The notes: generated by a model not told the origin, from the sequence alone. Counted from the first letter of the stretch, positions 1 to 6,300 are shown. The stretch: 8,170 nt of DNA from an uncultured Clostridia bacterium (GCA_947584825.1 CANPWR010000061.1:1-8170); one strand, 5' to 3'. Program-made: numbers and translations.

Positions 1-39
1 TTTACTACCTATGAAATGGAGCTACACGGTTGCAAAAAG

Positions 40-53
40 TGTAAACTGTAAAC
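40..53. repeat. Two tandem copies of the 7-mer TGTAAAC
   Basis: TGTAAAC occurs twice back to back (40-46 and 47-53), just beyond the T tract of the terminator that closes the recombinase/cotJC-remnant unit. The copies are exact but short, so chance is possible. No gene is recognised in 1-66. The repeat is noted because it lies near the presumed edge of a recombinase-bearing segment. Confidence 0.3.
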
Positions 54-66
54 AGGGTGAACTGCC

Positions 67-107
67 AAAAAAAGCGGTAGCCCCTGAAATAGTTCATTTC
101 AGGGGCT
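67..107 (-). terminator. Perfect 12-bp hairpin with downstream T tract, likely terminator of the recombinase unit
   Basis: The arms AGCCCCTGAAAT (79-90) and ATTTCAGGGGCT (96-107) are exact reverse complements around a 5-nt loop. Read on the minus strand, the stem is followed after 5 nt (ACCGC) by seven T (complement of 67-73). The GC-rich base and the T run fit an intrinsic terminator for transcription coming from the recombinase. The 5-nt gap before the T run is slightly longer than ideal. On the plus strand the hairpin is followed by a mixed pyrimidine stretch without a T run, so minus-strand use is favoured. Confidence 0.7.
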
Positions 108-112
108 TCTCC

Positions 113-220
113 TCCTATATCTGATAAGATCGCTTTAACCTCATTGCAAGGTGCGGTATATCTTTGTGACAAGTAACGCATTGCAGCTCCCAACTCGCCG
201 TCAGGACCGCCAAACTGCAT
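113..220 (-). pseudogene. cotJC: Internal fragment of a spore-coat cotJC (manganese-catalase family) gene
   Basis: About 36 codons read like the conserved N-terminal helix region of CotJC/manganese catalase: GGPDGELGAAMRYLSQRYT, then APCNEVKAILSDIG. The Glu of GGPDGE corresponds to the first metal-ligand Glu of manganese catalases. The match breaks just after DIG, where the family normally continues TEELAHLE and supplies the next Glu and His ligands; here the frame runs into the terminator hairpin. The roughly 30 residues that normally precede GGPDGE are also missing. An ATG lies at 218-220, but no convincing ribosome binding site precedes it, and the frame is the same as that of the recombinase, separated only by its TAA stop and one CAA codon. 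It therefore looks like a two-sided remnant without catalytic ability rather than a gene. Family recognition is from memory of the motif. A short independent peptide is possible but less likely. Confidence 0.65.
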
Positions 221-223
221 TTG

Positions 224-1651
224 TTATTGTGTAGAGCAAAAAAATAAATGCAGTCTTTTTGTTGTGTTGTCATATACGACTTCATCAACAATGCTTTTCA
301 AAATAGCATTTTTATCTGTAAGAGAAACATCATTTCCAAGAAGTTGAGGTATAATGGTTAAAATGTTCTGACGAATGATTTTTGCCTGCGTAAGTATATC
401 GTTTTGTTTTATATTTGAAGACAGTTTTGTAATTCTTCTTTCAATTCGCTCCTTGTTTTCTTTGTATTCCAAAAGTGTGTCAACTCCTGCCTGATATGCT
501 TCTTTGCACCGTGTGAGCTTTAGTTTTTCTTTTTCAATTTGTCTGTTTATCTCTCTATTTCGATTTTGATTGCTGTTTTGAACAATATGTTTGCTAATGT
601 GTACAATATCAACATTCCGGAGTGAATCAATGACAGATTCATATACATAATCATATTTTACCGAGTGAGAGATTTTACATTTGCCGTGTGTGTATCCTGT
701 ACACTGTAAATATTTAACTCCCTTGTTCACCAAAAGTGACATGGTTCTTTTGCAGGAGTGACATTTGACAAGACCTCTTAAAGCGTTTTCATGCTTGGAG
801 GTTTCTCTAGCGTAGCACTTGTTAAGGGATAATCTTTGTTGTACTTTATTGTAGTCTTCTTCACTGATAAGCGGCTCATGACTACCATTGTAGATTATAG
901 TATCAGAATTATTCCTATAATGCGATTTGCTGCCTTGACTTCCATCAGGACACCAGCGGTGCTTTCCAATGTACGTTGGATTTTGGAGAATATACTTAAT
1001 TACACGGTTCTCAAAAGTTCCGCCTGACTTTGTGCGAACGCCTTTTTCATTTAGATCAGTTGCAATTCCTAGCATAGTGTTTCCTGCGAGGTAGCTGTCA
1101 AAAATATATTTGACTGTATTATATGTTGTTTCATCTATCTGAAGTTCACCGTTGACAACCTTATATCCGAGAGGAGCACTCGAAACTAATCCACCTCGGC
1201 TGATTTTTTCCATCATTCCTCGTCTGACCTCCTCTGCGAGGTTTATGCTGTAATACTCGTCCATAGCCTCGATAAGAGCCTCTATGAGTATTGACATCTT
1301 ATCGTCTCCCAAACTCTCCGAAATAGATATGACGTCAATTCCGCACTGTTTTCGGAGCATGGATTTATAAACAATACTGTCCTCACGATTGCGTGCAAAA
1401 CGGCTGAATTTCCAAAGGAGTATAGCGTCAAACGGCTTTGGTCTGATTTTAGCTGTTCCTATCATTCTGTTGAATTCAGGTCGCTTGGATGCGTTTCTGC
1501 CGCTTATTCCTTCGTCCTTATACACGTACTTGTCAGGAAGCTCGTATCCGTTTTTATTTGCATACTCTTTTATTTTCTTTAATTGGCTTTTTGGTGATAG
1601 CTCTACCTGATCATCAGTCGATACTCTTATATAAGCTGCTGCGGTTTTCAT
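224..1651 (-). CDS. Serine recombinase of the SpoIVCA/large-resolvase type (475 aa)
   Basis: This enzyme should catalyse site-specific DNA cutting and rejoining through a serine nucleophile, for integration, excision or inversion. The N-terminal resolvase domain (about residues 3-150) has YIRVST with the nucleophile Ser11 and Arg9. LLWKFSRFARN supplies Arg84 and Arg87, and MDEYYSINLAEEVRRG marks the long helix leading to DNA binding. A recombinase domain follows (about 155-275, starting APLGYKV), then a zinc ribbon with Cys297, Cys300, Cys317 and Cys325, then a charged coiled-coil-like stretch (about 365-415) and a short C-terminal domain. The length fits the SpoIVCA-like class (about 450-550 aa), and no domain is missing, so it is probably active. 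The ATG has AAAGGAG seven bases upstream, but that site is inside a strong hairpin (1659-1706). The stop is followed at once by a cotJC fragment. No other mobile-element gene (relaxase, phage structural gene) is visible, so the recombined segment cannot be delimited here. Confidence 0.93.
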   Translation of the reverse strand: MKTAAAYIRVSTDDQVELSPKSQLKKIKEYANKNGYELPDKYVYKDEGISGRNASKRPEFNRMIGTAKIRPKPFDAILLWKFSRFARNREDSIVYKSMLRKQCGIDVISISESLGDDKMSILIEALIEAMDEYYSINLAEEVRRGMMEKISRGGLVSSAPLGYKVVNGELQIDETTYNTVKYIFDSYLAGNTMLGIATDLNEKGVRTKSGGTFENRVIKYILQNPTYIGKHRWCPDGSQGSKSHYRNNSDTIIYNGSHEPLISEEDYNKVQQRLSLNKCYARETSKHENALRGLVKCHSCKRTMSLLVNKGVKYLQCTGYTHGKCKISHSVKYDYVYESVIDSLRNVDIVHISKHIVQNSNQNRNREINRQIEKEKLKLTRCKEAYQAGVDTLLEYKENKERIERRITKLSSNIKQNDILTQAKIIRQNILTIIPQLLGNDVSLTDKNAILKSIVDEVVYDNTTKRLHLFFCSTQ

Positions 1652-1706
1652 AAAAAAACTCCTTTTACCTTATCATATATAATTTTATGCGATAAGATAA
1701 AAGGAG
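1652..1706 (-). promoter_or_regulatory. Hairpin plus T7 tract that encloses the recombinase ribosome binding site
   Basis: Plus-strand arms CTCCTTTTACCTTATC (1659-1674) and GATAAGATAAAAGGAG (1691-1706) pair at 15 of 16 positions. In the minus-strand RNA the odd position is a G-U wobble, so all 16 pairs form, with a 16-nt AU-rich loop. The downstream arm ends in the AAAGGAG that should serve the recombinase start, and the other arm is its exact complement. Seven T then run straight into the ATG. The element can be read as an intrinsic terminator (for the upstream secreted-protein gene or as a leader attenuator), as a translational lock, or at DNA level as a dyad operator or recombinase site. 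The stem is AT-rich, so termination strength is uncertain. Confidence 0.65.
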
Positions 1707-1713
1707 ATTATTA

Positions 1714-1729
1714 GCTTTTACATAAAAGC
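1714..1729. repeat. Short palindrome GCTTTTA-CA-TAAAAGC upstream of the recombinase
   Basis: GCTTTTA (1714-1720) and TAAAAGC (1723-1729) are exact reverse complements around CA. It is the second dyad within 80 bp of the recombinase start. No T run follows on the minus strand, so it is a poor terminator; a protein-binding site or recombinase half-site pair is possible. Confidence 0.4.
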
Positions 1730-1730
1730 C

Positions 1731-1763
1731 ATTATAATAAGTAAGTGTTAGATAGAAGTTCAA
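1731..1763 (-). promoter_or_regulatory. Possible sigma-A promoter for the recombinase
   Basis: On the minus strand, TTGAAC (complement of 1758-1763) is followed after 18 bp by TATTAT (complement of 1734-1739), and TATAAT overlaps it at 1731-1736 at a longer spacing. Transcription would begin near 1725 and make a leader of about 75 nt containing both dyads before the ATG. The region is AT-rich, so this is only plausible; read-through from the 1796-2398 gene is the alternative. Confidence 0.35.
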
Positions 1764-1795
1764 CATAAGCGTTTTATACTAAACTTTATTTTACT

Positions 1796-2398
1796 CTATC
1801 TCCAACATATTTTGCACATAGAGTATCCTTGATTTAATGCTCCTTGTAAGTCATTAGTGGTCGGATACAGGTATTCATACTTGAAAGTTCTGCAGCCTTG
1901 CTTATGTACTATCATAGACTTAGGATTTAATACATAGGTTATGCTGTATTCTGCAGCAGTGGTACTTCTTGTTTGAGTAGTTCGACTTACTGCCGGCTTT
2001 GCTTTCGCCTTAATTCTTTTTACTGCCTTTGTTTTTGCAGATTTAATATTACTCCATTTGCCGTACTTTTTATTTCCGTTGACATTTTTGTAAACTCTAA
2101 CCTTTACATAATACCTTGTACCGCTTTTTAGTCTTTTTATTGTCTTGTTTGAGGTCTTTGTTGTATTTATAGTTTTAGCCTTTGTAAACTTCTTGTTAGC
2201 GGAAATCTTAATCTGATAACCTTTTGCTTGATCAACACTTTTCCATGTTACTTTTACAGTAGTTGTTGAAATGGTTCTAACACTTTTCAAACTTACCTTT
2301 GATGGCTTTTTTGCACTGGCGGCGGATGTTGAAATCGGAGCTATTGCCACTGATAGCAGCATAGCTGCCGTTGTTAAAATTGATACTAGTCTTTTCAT
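1796..2398 (-). CDS. Secreted protein: signal peptide, one fibronectin type III domain, Cys/His C-terminal module (200 aa)
   Basis: An N-terminal signal peptide is clear: MKR, then a hydrophobic stretch to about residue 21, then AASA suggesting cleavage near Ala29. No lipobox Cys is present. Residues about 32-123 read as a single fibronectin type III domain (KPSKVSLKSV, VKVTWKSVDQAKGYQIKIS, SGTRYYVKVRVYK, YGKWSNIKS). A basic linker rich in Lys, Arg and Thr follows (about 124-150). The last 48 residues (YVLNPKSMIVHKQGCRTF to GYSMCKICWR) resemble the small domain with FH-x-C and GYxPCKxC signatures found at the end of many clostridial secreted proteins. His165, Cys169, Cys195 and Cys198 could bind a metal, and there are no other Cys residues. 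The ATG at 2398 has AAGGAGG nine bases upstream; the in-frame ATG 21 bases further upstream overlaps that site and is rejected. The very basic sequence suggests contact with the anionic cell wall. The exact role is unknown, perhaps as a surface or accessory protein. Confidence 0.82.
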   Translation of the reverse strand: MKRLVSILTTAAMLLSVAIAPISTSAASAKKPSKVSLKSVRTISTTTVKVTWKSVDQAKGYQIKISANKKFTKAKTINTTKTSNKTIKRLKSGTRYYVKVRVYKNVNGNKKYGKWSNIKSAKTKAVKRIKAKAKPAVSRTTQTRSTTAAEYSITYVLNPKSMIVHKQGCRTFKYEYLYPTTNDLQGALNQGYSMCKICWR

Positions 2399-2407
2399 AT
2401 AAAGATT

Positions 2408-2414
2408 CCTCCTT
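2408..2414 (-). promoter_or_regulatory. Ribosome binding site that fixes the start of the secreted FN3 protein
   Basis: AAGGAGG on the minus strand sits nine bases before the ATG at 2398, which selects that start. Its upstream end overlaps by two bases the -35 box of the opposing plus-strand promoter, so the two expression signals are physically interlocked. Confidence 0.8.
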
Positions 2415-2441
2415 GACATTTTCTAAATAATGTCATATAAT
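2413..2441 (+). promoter_or_regulatory. Perfect consensus sigma-A promoter, divergent to the FN3 gene
   Basis: TTGACA (2413-2418), exactly 17 bp, then TATAAT (2436-2441): both hexamers and the spacing match the housekeeping consensus with no mismatch. Expected start is about 2448 (G). The next structure downstream is a terminator at 2494-2533, not a gene, so the promoter appears dedicated to a short RNA. Most of its spacer is occupied by an inverted repeat. Confidence 0.75.
2414..2435. promoter_or_regulatory. Inverted repeat TGACATT-N8-AATGTCA inside the promoter, candidate operator
   Basis: TGACATT (2414-2420) and AATGTCA (2429-2435) are exact complements separated by 8 bp. The left arm covers most of the -35 box and the right arm abuts the -10 box. 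A protein bound here would block the plus-strand promoter. In the minus-strand RNA the same dyad would form a hairpin directly upstream of the FN3 ribosome binding site. The spacing of arm centres (15 bp) is a little over one helical turn. Confidence 0.5.
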
Positions 2442-2447
2442 ATATTT

Positions 2448-2533
2448 GTAGGAATATGGAGAATATCTCTATATTTTGCATAATATGCCTTAGTCCCTAT
2501 CAGTAATAACGGTACTGGTGGGGATTATTTTTT
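2448..2533 (+). ncRNA. Predicted small RNA of about 86 nt, unrecognised
   Basis: The segment is bounded by a perfect-consensus promoter and a strong intrinsic terminator. Three successive hairpins can be drawn: 2456-2472 (7 pairs with one G-U, loop AUA), 2478-2488 (GCAT/ATGC, loop AAU) and the terminator stem 2494-2524. I do not recognise a known riboswitch or small-RNA class. An ATG at 2456 opens a 16-codon frame, MENISIFCIICLSPYQ, whose TAA straddles the left arm and loop of the terminator. Its AGGA is only two bases from the ATG, so translation is doubtful. Alternatives are a leader with a premature terminator for the gene at 2862 (about 330 nt away) or an RNA antisense to the 5' end of the FN3 transcript. 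Confidence 0.6.
2494..2533 (+). terminator. Intrinsic terminator: 12-bp stem plus U tract
   Basis: TCCCTATCAGTA (2494-2505) pairs with TACTGGTGGGGA (2513-2524) in all 12 positions, two as G-U wobbles, around a 7-nt loop ATAACGG. TTATTTTTT (2525-2533) follows immediately. The wobbles are only tolerated in plus-strand RNA (they become A-C mismatches on the minus strand), which fixes the direction. Confidence 0.85.
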
Positions 2534-2861
2534 AAAATAGTCATTTTCTGTTTATGACTCTTTTATTGATTTGCATTAGTCAGTAAAACATTATTTATTA
2601 TTTTACAGTATAACACATAAAAAAGAAATATTCAACAGTAATATATAAAAAATGTAAAAACTATAGAAACACTTTAGGTAAACGGAGAATTATTCATAAA
2701 TTGTTAATAAAAAAAGATAATTAGAATCACATATAATATTTAGCTTACATAAATCAGTCTTATTGTTATTTTAAATTTTGATATTATGAAGTCATTAAAA
2801 ATTAAAAGCCGAATAGTCCAAACTTTACAAAGAATACCATAAAATATAAGGGGGTATTTAC
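2534..2861. other. AT-rich gene-free interval
   Basis: No convincing coding frame is seen on either strand in these 328 bases. A TATAAT occurs at 2732-2737 but has no good -35 box 16-18 bp upstream, so the promoter of the 2862 gene is not assigned. No tRNA, repeat array or strong hairpin is apparent. The end of the interval carries the ribosome binding site AAGGGGG for the gene at 2862. Confidence 0.6.
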
Positions 2862-3074
2862 ATGGCGAAAATGAAAGAAAATCCGTTGACGGTGGTTTAT
2901 CATTATCCCGACGGTAGTGTGTCTGATATACTTGATCCTGAGTATGGCAAAAAACTGGCGATAAAAGTAGGTGAGGCTGCTTCAAGACTGATGAGTGAGG
3001 AGAGTTACATAAGGCTTGTAAAGTCTATAGAGGCAGAAGAAGCAGCTGCAAAAAATAAAAATAATAAAAAATAG
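2862..3074 (+). CDS. Small cytosolic protein of unknown function (70 aa)
   Basis: I do not recognise this protein. AAGGGGG lies seven bases before the ATG, and the codon use resembles that of rpoB, so it is probably a real gene. The N-terminal half (NPLTVVYHYPDGSVSDILDPEYG) looks like a short beta-turn-beta unit. The middle (KLAIKVGEAASRLMSEESYIRLVKSIEAEEAAA) should be mostly helical, and the end is a Lys/Asn tail (KNKNNKK). There is no signal peptide, membrane segment or Cys. It points toward rpoB but is separated from it by about 280 bases containing a strong promoter, so co-transcription is not required. No clear terminator follows it. It occupies the place where rplL often precedes rpoB but does not resemble L7/L12. 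Confidence 0.7.
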   Translation: MAKMKENPLTVVYHYPDGSVSDILDPEYGKKLAIKVGEAASRLMSEESYIRLVKSIEAEEAAAKNKNNKK

Positions 3075-3168
3075 ATGATTTTAATTATATAAAGTACAGG
3101 CTAAGGGTGTAGTTTTATTTATATGGAGATTTTTTGCGACTTAGTTTAAAAATTTTTTAGAAAAAGTA

Positions 3169-3197
3169 TTGACAAGTTTTTGGTATTGTAATATAAT
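3169..3197 (+). promoter_or_regulatory. Perfect consensus sigma-A promoter of rpoBC
   Basis: TTGACA (3169-3174), exactly 17 bp, TATAAT (3192-3197), no mismatch. Expected start is near 3204, giving an rpoB leader of about 150 nt. An AT-rich stretch with A and T tracts (3148-3168) lies immediately upstream and could act as an UP-like element. Such a strong dedicated promoter fits the high demand for RNA polymerase subunits. Confidence 0.85.
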
Positions 3198-3203
3198 AAT
3201 AAA

Positions 3204-3356
3204 ATGTATCATAATGGAGTTTTGCACCTATTTACAACAAAAGTCTAAGGTAAAGGGAAGTGAAATTTAGGTTTTTTTTAGCTATTTTTGTATATATGTG
3301 AAGCTGAAATGGTACACCCTGAGCTAGTTTATTTAGATTAAGGAGTGATTAAGCCT
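3204..3356 (+). promoter_or_regulatory. rpoB 5' leader with a possible attenuator
   Basis: The leader of about 150 nt carries no gene. ACCTA (3226-3230) can pair with TAGGT (3268-3272), extended after a two-base bulge by TTT/AAA, and eight T follow at 3272-3279. A competing small stem, TCTAAG with TTTAGG, uses the same right side. Both stems are weak, so an attenuator is possible but unproven. The ribosome binding site AAGGAG (3340-3345) lies 11 bases before the ATG at 3357. Confidence 0.3.
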
Positions 3357-6300
3357 ATGGTAAATGTCAAGGATGTTAAGCTTGGCAAAACAACCCGTAA
3401 GAGCTTTGCTAAGATTAATGAGGTATTAGCTATGCCGAATCTTATCGAAGTTCAGAAAAAATCATACAAATGGTTCTTAGATGAAGGTTTAAGAGAAGTT
3501 TTCAGAGATGTATCTGCAATCACTGATTACAACGGAACTCTTGAGCTGAGCTTCATTGATTACAAGATTGATGATGAGCCTAAGTATACTGTTGCTGAGT
3601 GTAAAGAAAGAGACGTGACATATGCAGCGCCTTTAAGAGTAACAGCTAGGCTGAATAATACAGAAACAGGTGAAATCAAAGAGAGTGAAGTCTTTATGGG
3701 AGACTTTCCTTTGATGACAGACAGCGGTACTTTTGTAATCAACGGAGCTGAGCGTGTTATTGTATCACAGCTTGTACGTTCACCGGGCGTATACTACGCA
3801 TGCGATAAGGACAAGACAGGTAAGGACTTATTTAAGTCTACTGTTATTCCTAGCCGTGGTGCATGGCTTGAATACGAAATGGATTCTAATGACGTTGTAT
3901 ATGTTAGAATTGATAAAAACAGAAAGATCCCTATAACAACATTTATTAGAGCAATAGGTATAGGAACAAATACTGAAATATATGAAACCTTCGGCGAGGA
4001 TGAAAGACTGATCCAGACCATTGAACAGAAGGATCAGACTGCTAACAGAGAAGAGGCTTTACTGGAAGTTTACAGAAAGCTTCGTCCGGGCGAACCTCCT
4101 ACAGTTGAAAGTTCAATTACTCATTTAAATAATTTATTCTTTGACCCTAAGAGATATGACTTGGCAAGATTCGGAAGATACAAGTTCAACAACAAGCTTG
4201 GTATTGCTTCAAGACTGGCAGGACATACACTGTCACGGCCTGTAGTTAATCCGCTTACTGGTGAAGTTATGGCTGACGCCGGAGAGTTTATTAATCATGA
4301 AAAGGCTGAGGAGATACAGCAGGCAGGTGTTAAGGTTGCTTTTGTCAATGTTGAAGTAAAAGAAACCTTGAATATTGAAGGGGAAATAAAAAATAAGATC
4401 GAAGAAAAAGAAGTAAAGATAATCGGAAACGGAATGGTTGACATCAAAAAGTATGTTGACTTTGACGTTGAGGAGTTCGGCATAAATGAAATGGTTTCTT
4501 TTGATGTGCTGAAGGAGATTCTTGAAACTTCTGAAAATGAGGATGAACTTAAAGAGAATATCAAAAACCGTGCTGATGAGCTTGTGTCAAAGCACATAAC
4601 CATTGATGATATTGTCGCAACGATCTCATATTTCCTCAATTTGTGCGAGTGTGTCGGAACTATAGACGATATTGACCACCTTGGAAACCGAAGAATCAGA
4701 AGCGTTGGTGAGCTTTTGCAGAACCAGTTCAGAATCGGTTTTACAAGAATGGAAAGAGTAGTCCGTGAGAGAATGAACATTCAGTCTCAGGATTTAGAGG
4801 TGGTTACTCCAGCTGCTCTTATTAATATAAGACCTATTACTGCAGCAATTAAAGAGTTCTTCGGTTCATCACCGCTGTCGCAGTTTATGGATCAGAACAA
4901 CCCGCTGGCAGAGCTTACTCATAAGAGAAGACTTTCAGCTCTCGGACCTGGCGGTTTGTCCCGTGACAGAGCCGGATTTGAGGTTCGTGACGTACACTAT
5001 TCACACTATGGAAGAATGTGTCCTATCGAGACGCCTGAAGGACCGAATATCGGACTTATCTCATATCTTGCTTCGTTTGCAAGAATAAATGAGTATGGAT
5101 TTATAGAGGCTCCTTATAGGAAGGTTGACAAGGAGACAGGTATCGTTACTGATGAAGTTGAATATATGACGGCTGATGTTGAGGACAACTTTATTGTTGC
5201 TCAGGCTAACGAACCGCTTACCGAAGAGGGTAAATTTGCAAGAGCAAAGGTAAACGGACGTTACCGTGATCAGATCTCAGAGTTTGACAGAGAAGAAGTA
5301 GACTATATGGATGTTTCTCCTAAGATGGTTGTTTCGGTTGCTACGGCTATGATTCCTTTCTTGGAGAACGACGACGCTAACCGTGCCCTTATGGGTTCTA
5401 ACATGCAGCGTCAGGCTGTGCCTCTGCTAAAAACAGAAGCTCCTATCGTTGGTACAGGTATGGAGTATAAGGCTTGTGTTGACTCGGGCGTTGTTATTGT
5501 TGCAAAGGAAGACGGCGTTGTAAGAAGTGTTTCGGCAGATGAAATTGTAGTTCGTGAGAATGACGGAAACATCAGAACGTATACGCTTACAAAATTCAAG
5601 CGTTCAAATGCAGGTACCTGCACAAATCAGAGACCTATCGTTGAAAAGAATGAGAAAATTGAAAAGGGTCAGGTTATTGCCGACGGTCCTGCTACCTCAA
5701 ACGGAGAGATCTCTTTAGGAAAGAACGCTCTGATAGGCTTTATGACATGGGAAGGCTATAACTACGAGGACGCTGTTCTTCTAAATGAAAACCTTGTTAA
5801 AGACGATAAATACACTTCTATCCATATTGAAGAATATGAGATTGAAGCAAGAGATACAAAGCTAGGACCTGAGGAAATTACCAGAGATATTCCTAATGTC
5901 GGTGAGGACGCACTTAAAGACCTTGACGAGGACGGTATTATCAGAATCGGCGCAGAGGTAAGGTCGGGTGATATTCTTGTCGGAAAGGTAACGCCTAAGG
6001 GCGAGACTGAGCTGACAGCTGAGGAAAGACTTCTTCGTGCTATTTTCGGTGAGAAGGCAAGAGAGGTCAGAGATAATTCTCTGAAGGTTCCTCACGGCGA
6101 ATCGGGAGTTATTATTGACGTTAAAGTGTTTACGAGAGAAAACTGTGACGAGCTTTCTCCGGGTGTTAATAAGCTGGTAAGATGCTATATCGCTCAGAAG
6201 AGAAAGATAAGCGTCGGAGATAAAATGGCAGGACGTCACGGAAACAAGGGTGTTGTTTCGAGAATTCTACCTCAGGAGGATATGCCGTTCTTAGAGGACG

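Noticed and set aside
836..1610. Plus-strand open frames (836-1027, 1389-1610) antisense to the recombinase
   Set aside because: No ribosome binding site or recognisable domains, and the minus-strand recombinase has all its motifs here.
1683..1690. CATAAAAT on the minus strand as a sigma-E-like -10 box for the recombinase
   Set aside because: The nearest ATA-like -35 is about 19 bases away, too far, and the sequence is AT-rich; not enough support.
2399..2419. Seven extra N-terminal residues (MSRRNLY) on the FN3 protein
   Set aside because: The upstream ATG overlaps the region of the ribosome binding site; starting at 2398 gives a normal signal peptide and a well-spaced AAGGAGG.
2730..2738. 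CATATAATA resembling a sporulation-sigma -10 element
   Set aside because: No matching -35 sequence at the expected distance; such matches are common in AT-rich DNA.
2740..2985. 81-residue minus-strand frame overlapping the 2862 gene
   Set aside because: Runs through AT-rich intergenic DNA, has no start signal, and overlaps a plus-strand gene with a good ribosome binding site.
3345..3356. Upstream GTG start for rpoB adding Met-Ile-Lys-Pro
   Set aside because: The GTG overlaps the last base of the AAGGAG ribosome binding site; ATG 3357 has proper spacing and the familiar MVNVKDVKLG start.
4295..4780. 161-residue open frame antisense to rpoB
   Set aside because: Low-complexity Ser/Phe/Ile composition, no ribosome binding site, entirely inside conserved rpoB; same verdict for the frames at 5862-6239, 6330-6599 and 7803-8048.
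4863..4940. Rifampicin-resistance substitutions in RpoB
   Set aside because: The residues at the principal resistance positions (Gln, Asp, His, Ser) are those of sensitive enzymes.
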